Below are positions 1 through 8,518 of a stretch of DNA of 64,000 bases, piece after piece. The translations under genes and the position numbers were made by a program. Below the pieces are notes generated by a model. That model was not told the origin of the DNA. It made no database searches and saw only the letters and a list, made by a program, of their open reading frames with translations. Each line of letters starts with the position of its first letter. The stretch's first letter is position 1. This stretch comes from Phycisphaerae bacterium (GTDB lineage Bacteria > Planctomycetota > Phycisphaerae > FEN-1346 > JAACEH01): positions 215,726-279,725 of the forward strand of contig JAAYDY010000101.1 in the NCBI GenBank assembly GCA_012729015.1. Reading direction: 5' to 3'.

Positions 1-392
1 CTGCCGCCCTGGCCGACTATTTCGCCGGCCGCGCAGCTCGGTTCGACGTCGATATCGATCTCGACCGCCGCACGCCGTTTCAGCGAGACGTTCTGGAAGC
101 CTGCCGCCGCATCCCGCCGGGCGAGGTCGTCACCTATGGCCAACTGGCCGCCCAGGTCGGCCGCCCCCGCGCCGCGCGGGCCGTGGGGCAGACCATGGCC
201 GCCAACCCCGTGCCGCTCGTCGTCCCGTGTCACCGCGTCGTCGCCGCCGACGGATCCCTCTGCGGCTTCAGCGCCGCCGGCGGCCTCGACGCCAAGCGCC
301 GCCTCCTTGACCACGAACGGCGGTTCTGGGGATCCAAGGAGCTGGAGGGCGGTCCCGTGCCGCGTGGCATCCTGCATGAGGGGCAGGGGTAG
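1..392 (+). CDS. ogt: Methylated-DNA--protein-cysteine methyltransferase, C-terminal part (partial)
   Basis: Repairs O6-alkylguanine by transferring the alkyl group to its own cysteine. The window opens inside the gene (reading frame begins at base 3) and about 130 residues are visible up to the TAG at 390-392. The helix-turn-helix part (PPGEVVTYGQLA), the active-site motif PCHRV and the following GFSAAGGLDAKRRLL segment are all present, as in functional Ogt/AdaB proteins. The 5' end and any promoter lie outside the window. The stop codon is the first base triplet of an intergenic paired-hairpin repeat. A diverged copy of the last ~20 codons occurs at 6776-6836. Confidence 0.93.
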   Translation, partial: AALADYFAGRAARFDVDIDLDRRTPFQRDVLEACRRIPPGEVVTYGQLAAQVGRPRAARAVGQTMAANPVPLVVPCHRVVAADGSLCGFSAAGGLDAKRRLLDHERRFWGSKELEGGPVPRGILHEGQG

Positions 393-462
393 GTCGGGTC
401 AACAACAGACCCGACACGCCGTGGGCCGAATCGAAGCCACTGTCGGCCTGTTGACCCGACTT
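390..462. repeat. Paired-hairpin repeat, family B, copy 1
   Basis: Two short hairpins sit in one ~70-base unit: GTCGGGT...ACCCGAC at 393-415 and GTCGG...CCGAC inside 442-460. The outer ends also pair with each other (GTCGGGTCAACA with TGTTGACCCGAC). The unit is about 85% identical to 5875-5946. A single hairpin of the same kind lies at 29508-29527. It fills the space between the convergent ends of ogt and the regulator and may act as a terminator for both. The organisation resembles REP/BIME elements. Confidence 0.75.
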
Positions 463-1600
463 ACGTGCTCGTGTTCTCCGCGGACACTCGGCGGGGTGGG
501 CCGATACTGCCCGTCAAGTGAATGTCCATTGGTATGCGAATGCTGAGCGGCGTGGAACCGGCCCCGAACATGGAATCGATCAGCTCGACCGCGCATTGAG
601 CGACGCGCTTCATGTCGCCGACTATCTCCGTCAACGGCGGGCACCAGGTCGCCACCTGTCGGCCCTTGAAAGAGTCGAACGTCGCCAGGCTGATCTCGTC
701 CGGCACTCTCAGGTCGGCGAACCGTGGATCCCGCAGGAACAAAGCGGCCAAGCCGACGCCGCCGAAGACGATGGCCGTCGGTCGCGACCTGAGACGAAAC
801 GGCACATCAAGCACGTCCGGCAGCATCTCGTTCGCCGCATAGTAGACCGGCAGGGAGCAACTTCTCTGTAGACCGGAATGCCTCAGAAACTCGACCCAGC
901 CCGTGACACGGCGGTGCTCGCCCGACAGGTAGCCCATGTGGTAGGAGACCGCGCTGGACACCAGGCACAGGTTACGGTGTCCCAGGCTTGCCAAGGTCTC
1001 CCCGATACGCCAGGCTGCGGCGTGTTCGTCGATCCTGACCGTCGGCAGGTCAACCAGAGGCGATTTGCGGTTGAACACGAGAACCGGGACGCCATGCCGC
1101 CGGAGCATATCGAGCGACACCAGATGCTCCGAATTGACCCCGAGGGCAAACGCCACTCCGAATCCGCGGGTGACGAAGGTCCGGACGAAGCCAGCCTGGT
1201 TGAGCAATGGCCACTTGACGACCGTTGTCCGAATGCCCCGAGCAGCAGACTCTGTAGCCACGAGTCTGATCAACTCCGCCAATTCCACGTGTCTCTTCAG
1301 CGGGATGAACCGTTCGGGAACAAGAAGGGCCAGCCTCTTGGTGGTGGTTCTCGTCCGGAGCAACCTGGCTGCCCGTTGCTGGGCCCCAGGCAGGACGATC
1401 GTTGGCTGTCTCTGGCGAACCTCCAGCAACCGATGGCGCGCTGCCAGGCGGAGCGCTGCCATGACCGTCAGGGGGGACACCGCCAACTCCTGCGCCAACT
1501 GCCGCGTCGGAGCCATGGTCATTCCCGGACGCCAACGTCCGCCGGACAGGCTCGCGAGAAGGTCCGTGAACACCGTCTCGGCCAGTTTGCGACGTTTCAT
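461..1600 (-). CDS. GntR-headed LacI-type transcriptional regulator
   Basis: DNA-binding regulator of about 379 aa. Residues 1-70 form a GntR-like winged helix (APTRQLAQELAVSPLTVMAA). Residues ~90-370 resemble the periplasmic-binding-protein fold of LacI regulators, which normally binds a sugar. The ATG at 1598-1600 is chosen because a run of G (GGGGGGG) lies 6 bases upstream; a longer in-frame start at 1648 lacks such a site. It is divergent from the beta-helix gene at 2322 and probably controls it. It is paralogous to the regulator at 13456-14586, sharing the C-terminal signature LTxSIGPP. The effector is unknown. Confidence 0.85.
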   Translation of the reverse strand: MKRRKLAETVFTDLLASLSGGRWRPGMTMAPTRQLAQELAVSPLTVMAALRLAARHRLLEVRQRQPTIVLPGAQQRAARLLRTRTTTKRLALLVPERFIPLKRHVELAELIRLVATESAARGIRTTVVKWPLLNQAGFVRTFVTRGFGVAFALGVNSEHLVSLDMLRRHGVPVLVFNRKSPLVDLPTVRIDEHAAAWRIGETLASLGHRNLCLVSSAVSYHMGYLSGEHRRVTGWVEFLRHSGLQRSCSLPVYYAANEMLPDVLDVPFRLRSRPTAIVFGGVGLAALFLRDPRFADLRVPDEISLATFDSFKGRQVATWCPPLTEIVGDMKRVAQCAVELIDSMFGAGSTPLSIRIPMDIHLTGSIGPPRRVSAENTST

Positions 1601-2321
1601 GCCATGCCCCCCCCATCGGGCCGCCACCAGGGCACAAAGTGTACACATACCGTGATATAGTCCGCTGCTTCAGGGAAGATTCTACGTGCCGTCCGGCGGC
1701 CGGTCAACGACATTTCCGAAGTGGCCCCTCGGTCAACGAGGTGAGCCGATGTGGATTCGTAACGTGCTGTGGGACAATGTGTTGTGTTGACCCTCGGCGT
1801 CCACCGAGAGGGGGAGGCGTCAAGGTGCTTTCTCGTCGCCATCACCTAGAGCATGGTGTAAGCTTTCGTTGACGCTCACGGCTTCCAGCGCGGGCACGAG
1901 TCGAATGCGAGATCATGGCTGGTGGCGATCTGCGTGCGGTCGTCGAACGTGCGGTGCGTGCCACTGCGACGAGCCTTGTCGGCGTGCCGCGATGCAGGCG
2001 CTCAGTGAAGCCCGGAACGCGTGGGTCCGGCGACCGACAGCCACCGGCACCCACAAGCTCCCTCTCGGCCTGTGCCGCCGGCGGTCGCTCGGCGGGAAGG
2101 CTGCATCGCCCTGAGGGGGACGCTCGAGAGAAGAGGCGAAACGCGACCAGAACGACGATGGTTGTCCTTCCTCTCTGTGCCGGCCACGAGCGGGTGCGGA
2201 AGGAATGGGATCAGAGCAGAAGCTTTCAGACTCGGACGCAGACAAACAGGGCCCACGTTGTCCACTTCTCGGGCAGGTACTGCGTCCGACTACATTTCTA
2301 TTATCGGTGGAGGAACGTGGC
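1601..2321. other. Intergenic region between divergent regulator and beta-helix genes
   Basis: This 721-base stretch has no convincing gene. Its base composition is less GC-skewed at codon-like periodicity than its neighbours, and short open frames here have no recognisable content. A GTGTACAC palindrome at about 1639-1646 lies just upstream of the regulator and could be an operator. No strong sigma70-type promoter was found for the 2322 gene. Confidence 0.4.
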
Positions 2322-5300
2322 ATGAGGAACATGTGGATCAGCAGTGGGGTTGGATTGTGTTGTGTCTTGCTGAGTGCGCAGGTGGTATGGGGCGACACGG
2401 TAACATATCATCTGGATCTGGCGGCGGATGACACGCTCTGCACCAGCGCGGGCAGCAATTACAACACCTCGACGATGTACTTCCCGTTTTACGCCGCGAC
2501 GCGTTACCCGTTCGTTCGGTTCTCTCTGGCGGGGATTCCGGCGGGAGCGACGATCCAGTCGGCCTACCTGTCGGTCAAGGCCTCCGGCACCAATAGCGGC
2601 GCCTGCGTCGGGCGGTTCCAACTGGTTGACTCCGACAATTGCCCCGACTTCGCCACCAACCCATTCACCTGGGCCGTGACGGCGACCGGGGTCGACTGGT
2701 CGGTGGGGGACTGGACATCCGGCAACTGGTACACATCGCCGGACCTGAAGGAACTGGTCCAGGAGTTCGTTGACCGGCCGGGCTACTCTTCTGGCGGCTA
2801 CATGGGCCTGCGTTTCGGCTACGTGTCGGGCGGGTTGCGCTCCGCCTACCAGTGCAACAGCGGCGCTGGCAATGGGGCCGAGCTGGAAGTGACCTACGCG
2901 ACGAACGTGGTACCGACGGCCGACGCCGGTCCGGATCAGTGTGTTATCGATTCCGACTGCAACGGTTCTCAGGCGGTGGCCCTCGACGGGTCGGCCTCGT
3001 CGGATTCGGATGGGACCCTCGTCAGCCATGTCTGGACCGAGGACGCGACACAGATCGCCACCGGGGCCACGCCCATGGTGACCCTGGCCACGGGAGCCCA
3101 TACCATCACGCTGACCGTGACCGACGATCTCGGGGCGACGGATTCGGACACGGTGGTTGTCTCCGTGATTCAGCCCCAGACGGTGACGCACCATCTGACC
3201 ATGGCGGCGGATGACACGGCCTGTGCCAGCGGAAGCAACAACTACAACTCCTCGACGATGTACTTTCCGTTTTACGCCGCGACGCGTTACCCGTTCGTGC
3301 GGTTTGCTCTGGGGGTTCCGGCGGGAGCGACGATCCAGTCGGCCTACCTGTCGGTCAAGGCCTCCAGCACCAACAGCGGCGCCTGCATCGGGCGGTTCCA
3401 GCTGGTCGACTCCGACAACTGCCCCGACTTCACCACCAACCCATTCACCTGGGCCGTGACGGCGACCGGGGTCGACTGGTCGGTGGGGGACTGGACATCC
3501 GGCAACTGGTACACGTCGCCGGACCTGAAGGAACTGGTCCAGGAGTTCGTTGACCGGCCGGGCTACTCTTCGGGCGGCTACATGGGCCTGCGTTTCGGCT
3601 ACGTGTCGGGCGGGTTGCGGATCGCCTATCAGTGCAACAGCGGCGCTGGCAATGGGGCCGAACTGGAGATCACGTATGTGGGCGGCAACTGGCCGCCGAC
3701 GGCGGACGCCGGGCAGGACCAGGAGGTCGTGGACAGCGACGACAACGGCGTGGAGAACGTGACTCTCGACGGCACGGGATCCTATGATCAGGACGCCGGG
3801 GACAGCATCATCAGCTACGTCTGGACCGAGGACGGGACGCCCATCGCCACCGGGGCAACACCCACGGTGGCCTTGGCCCTGGGGACGCACACCTTGACGC
3901 TGACCGTGACCGACGCCTTTGGGGCGATAGGCACCGACACGGTGGACGTCACGGTGACCTGGCCGATCTACAGCACCTACTACGTTGACTTTGACAACGG
4001 CAGCGACAGCCACGGAGGCGGCAGCCCGGCCCGTGCCTGGCAGCACTGTCCCGGCGACCCGAACGCCACGATGCGGCCTGCGGAGGTGGCCGAGCTCGGC
4101 GTGGCCCCAGGGACCACGATCATCTTCAAGGGCGGCGTCCATTATCGCGGGAGCCTCACCTTGAACATGTCGGGCTCTGACGGCAACCGGATCGTTCTTG
4201 ATGGCAACACCGCCGGCACGTTTGGCACGGGCCCGGCGATTCTCGATGGCTCGGAGCCGTTGACCGGCTGGATGCAGTGCACGTCGGCGGCCGAGGCCGG
4301 GGGCAACCCCAACTACGCCAACATCTGGTACGCCTACGCTCCGGCCGGGGTCACGGCGTGGAGCTCGAACCTCTACGAGAACGACTCGGTCTGCACCATG
4401 GCCCAGGACCCCAACCAGCCGGACCTGTGGCTCATGGACAAACTGAGCTGCTTCCACTCCATTCCGCCCGCCGACATGACCACGACGTCGGTCAAAGACG
4501 CGACCCATCTCAACCAGGCCGATCCGGGCTACTGGGATGGGGCCTCGATCATGCTCCATGTCATCCCCAACGTGATCAACTATCGGACGATCAGCAGCTT
4601 CAATCCCGAGACAAACACCCTGACCTATGCCACCACCGGCTCGCCCTATGCCGACATCAACGGGGCCTACGCGATCTTCAACAGCATCCACCTGATCGAC
4701 CAGCCGGGCGAGTACTACTTCAACGATACGCCCGAGGTCAACGGCACGCACAAGGTCTGGCTCTGGCCGCCGGTGGCCGGCAACCCCAACAGCCAGTCCG
4801 TGACCGTCTCGACCCGTCCCCAAGCCATAGACGCGAACGAAAGCAGCTACATCACCCTCCAGGGCCTGATCATCCAGAAGTACGCCAGCGACTCGTCCAG
4901 TTGGCAGTGCCAGGGGATCCAGATGAGGGACAGCGATCATGTGGTGGTCCAGGACTGCACTTTTCGCAGGCTTCGGCACATCATGACCAGCGGCTACGGC
5001 ACGGGCTACGGCGCCATCTGGGGCGACGGAACCTGGAACGTCATCCAGAACAACGTCTTCGAAGAGATCATGAACAGCGAGGGCCTTCTGGTCGGCGGCT
5101 CGTACCTGGTCATCGCGAACAACAGTCTGATTCGCATCGGTCGCCATGGCATCTGGTACATGGACAGCCTGTCCCACGATGTTCTGATTACCGGCAACAC
5201 GGTGCAGGGCCCCTTTGGGACGCACGGGGCCGGCATCAGCGTCTTTGGCACCAACGCGTCCAGCCGGTGCTACAACGTCACCGTGAGCGGGAACCACGTC

Positions 5301-5786
5301 TCCGACTGTGGCGAGGCGTACAGCTTCTGCAATCTGTATGACAGCACCTGGGCCTACAACTACGGCTACGTCACGGACAATTTTGTCATGCACGACAACG
5401 GGAAGCTGCCCACCAGCTTCTCGGACAATATCGCCCTCTACAACAATACGCTCATTCGCACGGACAACAGGCCGTCGTTCGCTTTCAACCCCGATAGCAC
5501 CTATGTCATGAAGAACAACCTGATGCTGACCTACCTCGGCACGCCGGGTAGCCTGACGCCGGACGCCAACGGCAATATCCACTTCAACCTTTCGCAGATG
5601 GGCTCGCTCTTTGTCGACGCGGCCAGCAGGGACTTCCACCTCAAGCCGAACAGCGTCAGCCCGCCGTTCACCAACACGGCCATTGACGCGGGGCTCGCTC
5701 TCGGCTATGAGTACGACCTTGAAGGCACGGCTGTGCCGCAAGGCGGGGCTCCCGACATTGGGGCCTATGAGAGCACGGGACAGTAA
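2322..5786 (+). CDS. Secreted modular protein: two DNRLRE-like domains, two PKD domains, right-handed beta-helix
   Basis: Predicted exported surface or extracellular protein of 1154 aa. Residues 1-23 are a Sec signal peptide. Residues ~26-189 and ~286-449 are two nearly identical DNRLRE/CBM96-like beta-sandwich modules. Each is followed by a PKD-like domain (~193-285 and ~456-546) with the HVWTED/YVWTED and HTxTLTVTD signatures. From ~549 a parallel beta-helix begins (TYYVDFDNGSDSHGG) with repeated N-N-x-hydrophobic turns, ending in PDIGAYE. Such beta-helices are typical of polysaccharide lyases and epimerases, but no catalytic residues can be assigned. The ATG at 2322 is preceded by GGAGGAA and opens the signal peptide. 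Divergent from the regulator at 461-1600. Confidence 0.85.
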   Translation: MRNMWISSGVGLCCVLLSAQVVWGDTVTYHLDLAADDTLCTSAGSNYNTSTMYFPFYAATRYPFVRFSLAGIPAGATIQSAYLSVKASGTNSGACVGRFQLVDSDNCPDFATNPFTWAVTATGVDWSVGDWTSGNWYTSPDLKELVQEFVDRPGYSSGGYMGLRFGYVSGGLRSAYQCNSGAGNGAELEVTYATNVVPTADAGPDQCVIDSDCNGSQAVALDGSASSDSDGTLVSHVWTEDATQIATGATPMVTLATGAHTITLTVTDDLGATDSDTVVVSVIQPQTVTHHLTMAADDTACASGSNNYNSSTMYFPFYAATRYPFVRFALGVPAGATIQSAYLSVKASSTNSGACIGRFQLVDSDNCPDFTTNPFTWAVTATGVDWSVGDWTSGNWYTSPDLKELVQEFVDRPGYSSGGYMGLRFGYVSGGLRIAYQCNSGAGNGAELEITYVGGNWPPTADAGQDQEVVDSDDNGVENVTLDGTGSYDQDAGDSIISYVWTEDGTPIATGATPTVALALGTHTLTLTVTDAFGAIGTDTVDVTVTWPIYSTYYVDFDNGSDSHGGGSPARAWQHCPGDPNATMRPAEVAELGVAPGTTIIFKGGVHYRGSLTLNMSGSDGNRIVLDGNTAGTFGTGPAILDGSEPLTGWMQCTSAAEAGGNPNYANIWYAYAPAGVTAWSSNLYENDSVCTMAQDPNQPDLWLMDKLSCFHSIPPADMTTTSVKDATHLNQADPGYWDGASIMLHVIPNVINYRTISSFNPETNTLTYATTGSPYADINGAYAIFNSIHLIDQPGEYYFNDTPEVNGTHKVWLWPPVAGNPNSQSVTVSTRPQAIDANESSYITLQGLIIQKYASDSSSWQCQGIQMRDSDHVVVQDCTFRRLRHIMTSGYGTGYGAIWGDGTWNVIQNNVFEEIMNSEGLLVGGSYLVIANNSLIRIGRHGIWYMDSLSHDVLITGNTVQGPFGTHGAGISVFGTNASSRCYNVTVSGNHVSDCGEAYSFCNLYDSTWAYNYGYVTDNFVMHDNGKLPTSFSDNIALYNNTLIRTDNRPSFAFNPDSTYVMKNNLMLTYLGTPGSLTPDANGNIHFNLSQMGSLFVDAASRDFHLKPNSVSPPFTNTAIDAGLALGYEYDLEGTAVPQGGAPDIGAYESTGQ
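2396..3676 (+). repeat. Internal tandem duplication inside the beta-helix gene
   Basis: The segment ~2396-2896 recurs at ~3179-3676, offset about 783 bases, with long runs of identical nucleotides (for example 2680-2840 versus 3460-3620). Each unit encodes one DNRLRE-like module; the intervening part encodes PKD domain 1. Identity at synonymous positions indicates recent duplication or gene conversion. Confidence 0.85.
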
Positions 5787-5874
5787 GGTCCTCTGCGACG
5801 GAACGTCGGTGCGGGTGGCGCCGTTGCCCCAACCAACGGCGCCACCTCGCTTTCTGACCGGAAGGGCCGAGCAG

Positions 5875-5946
5875 GTAGGTTGGGTCAACAGGCCCGACAC
5901 GCGGTGGGCCGAATCGAAGCCACTGTCGGGCCTGTTGGCCCGACCT
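5875..5946. repeat. Paired-hairpin repeat, family B, copy 2
   Basis: Same unit as 390-462, in the same orientation. The left hairpin is 5879-5898 and the right hairpin 5925-5944 (GTCGGGC...GCCCGAC). Relative to the GTCGGGT/ACCCGAC stems of other copies, the T-A pair has become C-G, so pairing is kept. It lies about 90 bases after the beta-helix gene. Confidence 0.75.
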
Positions 5947-5984
5947 GCGTGCTGCCAACGTGGAATCAAATGCCGAGGTCGACC

Positions 5985-6881
5985 ATGACGGCAGATCTGG
6001 GTCTTGTGATTCTCTTTGTTGTTGCCTCAGGGTCGGTGCCGTTTCTCTTGCACCACCGATGCCGGCGACAGTATGAACGGCTCAAGCTCCTCATCGAGAA
6101 GAGCATCCCCAATGTGGCCTGTGACATCGAGGGTTTCTGGCGTCGAAGGCTCTGCGTCCATTGCTGCCGTCATGTGCTGACCATCCGGCTGAATGCCGTT
6201 TGCCTGACCCTTGGCGCCTCAGTGACGGCGGGGCGGCGAATCGAGCATCTGGCTATAGGCAACAGGAGGGAGATGCACGATATCATCGACCTCCTGGCGT
6301 TGCCGGTTGCCATTGCCCGTCACCTCAAAAAAGGTTGGCACACCGTCGAAGGCAACGTGCCTCCACGGTTGCAGGGGCGGACTCGAATTCGCTGTACACG
6401 GGGAACCGATGCCGCCGTGTCGCAGATGCTCCCTGAGGTGGTGCTCGGGATTCGCAGGATGGTGGCCGTGGGACGCAAGACATCGCGTCTCTGGAGGTTG
6501 TCATTCGGTGAAGGGGCAGCCAGGCTCGACGTGTGGCGACAGAGTCCGGACAGAGGACTGGAATCCCGTTGGTACGATTGGTTCTGCCGCGGGAACCTGA
6601 TCCGAGAGGCGATTGACTTCGGCAAGACCGTGTTCCACGGGCATAGGGTGGTCCCAGGCGCGCACGATCTCCGCAGGATCATCGACCTGATGGTTGACCT
6701 TGGTCCCTGGCAGTGCGACGGAGCCACATGGCGCCGCCCGACGCCGGGCGAGCCGGGTGCCAGACCCAGGAGCGAAGGCGCCGCCGGAGGCCTCGACGCC
6801 AAACGCCGCCTCCTCGACCACGAAAGCCGATTCCGGCCCCCAAACGCCCCTCACGGCGATCTTACACGGCATCGTGCTTGA
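5985..6881 (+). CDS. Uncharacterised protein with one N-terminal membrane segment
   Basis: I do not recognise this gene. The ATG at 5985 follows a GAGGT ribosome-binding site, and residues 4-21 form one hydrophobic segment (LGLVILFVVASGSVPFLL). The rest (about 275 residues) is basic and Cys/Arg/Trp-rich with no known motif. Third-position GC is clearly lower than in neighbouring genes, suggesting foreign origin or weak constraint. The last ~35 codons run in frame into a relic of the ogt 3' end (6776-6836), so the original stop may have been lost. It could be a real orphan gene or a decayed one. Confidence 0.45.
   Translation: MTADLGLVILFVVASGSVPFLLHHRCRRQYERLKLLIEKSIPNVACDIEGFWRRRLCVHCCRHVLTIRLNAVCLTLGASVTAGRRIEHLAIGNRREMHDIIDLLALPVAIARHLKKGWHTVEGNVPPRLQGRTRIRCTRGTDAAVSQMLPEVVLGIRRMVAVGRKTSRLWRLSFGEGAARLDVWRQSPDRGLESRWYDWFCRGNLIREAIDFGKTVFHGHRVVPGAHDLRRIIDLMVDLGPWQCDGATWRRPTPGEPGARPRSEGAAGGLDAKRRLLDHESRFRPPNAPHGDLTRHRA
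6776..6836 (+). pseudogene. Relic of the ogt 3' end
   Basis: Bases 6778-6836 match 271-329 of the ogt gene at about 88% identity and encode GAAGGLDAKRRLLDHE in the same frame. Most differences are synonymous. Just upstream, PGE and GARPR fragments resemble shortened parts of Ogt. The PCHRV active site is absent, so it is not functional. Confidence 0.7.
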
Positions 6882-6906
6882 CAATCGGTTTGTGCCGGGG
6901 TACATT
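6878..6906 (+). promoter_or_regulatory. Sigma70-type promoter for tRNA-Arg and tadA
   Basis: TTGACA (6878-6883), a 17-base spacer, then TACATT (6901-6906). The tRNA begins 79 bases after the -10 box. Confidence 0.7.
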
Positions 6907-6984
6907 TATCCTCTCGCGTGGTCGCGGGGGCTTCGGTTCTGCCCCGTTCGTTCGGCTGCGGAAGAAGCGAAAAACTGATACGGT

Positions 6985-7061
<77 letters not shown>

Positions 7062-7089
7062 TTTTCTTTTCTGAGGTCGCCCGGCGCCC

Positions 7090-7560
7090 GTGATTGAAGC
7101 CACCGACGAAGCCATGATGGACATCGCCCTTCGCGAGGCCGCCAAGGCCCGCGAGGCCGACGAAGTTCCCATCGGCTGCTGCATCGTCCGCCAGGGACGC
7201 GTCATCGCCCGGGCCCACAACCAGCGCGAGACCCTTCACGACCCCACCGCCCACGCCGAGATGATCGCCATCACGCAGGCCGCCGACGACGTGGGCGACT
7301 GGCGACTGACCGATTCCACCCTCTACGTCACCCTGGAACCGTGCCCCATGTGCGCCGGGGCCATTCTCCTGGCACGCATCCCGCGGGTGGTCTTCGGCGT
7401 CCGCGACCCCAAGGCCGGAGCCGTCGTCAGCCTCTACCAGTTGCTCAACGACGAGCGGCTCAACCACCGTGTCGAGGTCGTCGAGGGCGTCCGCCCCCAC
7501 GAGTGCCGCGCCATGCTTCAGGAGTTCTTCCAGCACCGCCGCAGCCTCGGCGAGAAATGA
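7090..7560 (+). CDS. tadA: tRNA-specific adenosine deaminase
   Basis: Deaminates A34 to inosine in tRNA-Arg(ACG), allowing it to read CGU, CGC and CGA. Length 156 aa is normal. The zinc site is complete: HAE with the catalytic glutamate (TAHAEMIAI) and PCPMC for the two cysteine ligands. The start may be GTG at 7090 or ATG at 7114; the longer form matches the family N-terminus. The gene follows tRNA-Arg(ACG), its substrate, and is probably co-transcribed with it. Confidence 0.95.
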   Translation: MIEATDEAMMDIALREAAKAREADEVPIGCCIVRQGRVIARAHNQRETLHDPTAHAEMIAITQAADDVGDWRLTDSTLYVTLEPCPMCAGAILLARIPRVVFGVRDPKAGAVVSLYQLLNDERLNHRVEVVEGVRPHECRAMLQEFFQHRRSLGEK

Positions 7561-7644
7561 CGCGACTGCCGCCCGCAAGGCCCGGGCCTGTTGGAATTCC
7601 CCAGTCTCCGCCGACTGCCAATGCGACCTTTTCCTTCGCGATCC

Positions 7645-7673
7645 TTGACGAGAGGGGCCCCGGTTGATAGAGT
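7645..7673 (+). promoter_or_regulatory. Promoter for tRNA-Ser
   Basis: TTGACG (7645-7650), 17-base spacer, TAGAGT (7668-7673), about 75 bases before the tRNA. Confidence 0.55.
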
Positions 7674-7748
7674 AGGGGTTCGCTGCTGTCGGAGGCGGCC
7701 GGCCGTGCGACGTGTTCGCAGGCGGTCGGTCCGGCGGTCGGCATCCGC

Positions 7749-7839
<91 letters not shown>

Positions 7840-7848
7840 GACTTGAAC

Positions 7849-7893
7849 GAAGCCCCGCAAGCCCTTTTTTCAGAAGGGTTTGTGGGGCTTCTT
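7849..7893. terminator. Hairpin terminator after tRNA-Ser
   Basis: An 18-base-pair stem (GAAGCCCCGCAAGCCCTT with AAGGGTTTGTGGGGCTTC) is interrupted only by G-T pairs. It can serve both the tRNA and the convergent dockerin/beta-helix gene. Confidence 0.7.
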
Positions 7894-7993
7894 GTTGGCC
7901 GATCGACGGCCTTGTCCGTATTCCGGCCGCAAATCTGGTGCCGTCGGTCATGAAGACTCGCGTGGCACCCGCCGCGCCGGGCTTAACGAGCTC

Positions 7994-8434
7994 CTATTGC
8001 GGCAACCGGCGGCCGAGCCGGGTGCGTGCGGCCAGCATGTCCGCCCCGGTGACGTCGCCGGAGTCATTCACGTCATAGACCCTCGTGGCGGCGTCCACCG
8101 GCTTGCCCGCGTGCGCCCGGACGGCGAGGATGTCGACGGCGGTCACCGCGCCCGACGCATCCACGTCGCCCGCCAGCGCCGCCACGGTCGTGGCGGCGTC
8201 CCCGGGCAGCGGCTCCCCGGAGGTCGTCCGCAGCACGTCGGTGATGCGGAACGTGTACACGTCGGCGTCCGGCAGCGGCGCGGAGAGACGGACGGTGATC
8301 GCGCGGCCCGACGGGTCCAGGGTCAGGCGCTCGATCCGTCCGGAGACGTCGCCTCCATGAAGTCCGCGAATCTCCACCGCCCCGGCGACGGCCGTCCTGG
8401 GGTCGAGCGGCCGTCCGAGGTCGACCCGTAGCAC
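7994..8434 (-). CDS. Dockerin-type C-terminal module, in frame behind a TGA of the upstream beta-helix gene
   Basis: Encodes two dockerin-like calcium loops: GDVDASGAVTAVDIL and YDVNDSGDVTGADML, each with D-x-D/N-x-S/D...T-x-x-D spacing. A beta-sandwich segment precedes them. The frame is the same as that of the gene at 8519-13009, and codons 8518 to 8432 between that gene's TGA and the GTG at 8434 contain no other stop and keep normal codon use. The likeliest view is that this is the displaced C-terminus of the 1496-aa protein, cut off by a recent nonsense change or a sequencing error. As an independent gene it would lack a signal peptide and a good start. Dockerin-like tails in related bacteria often end secreted proteins. 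Confidence 0.7.
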   Translation of the reverse strand: MLRVDLGRPLDPRTAVAGAVEIRGLHGGDVSGRIERLTLDPSGRAITVRLSAPLPDADVYTFRITDVLRTTSGEPLPGDAATTVAALAGDVDASGAVTAVDILAVRAHAGKPVDAATRVYDVNDSGDVTGADMLAARTRLGRRLPQ

Positions 8435-8518
8435 CGTCAGTCCCGCGAGCCACGGGGCAGCGCCGCCGTCGGTGAGGACGGCGGCGCCGCTGCCGATGAC
8501 TCGATACCACGTACCCCT

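Noticed and set aside
2301..5969. A 1222-codon open frame on the minus strand opposite the first beta-helix gene
   Set aside because: It is the mirror of a highly GC3-biased gene; its translation is Arg/Val/Gly-rich with no motif or start signal.
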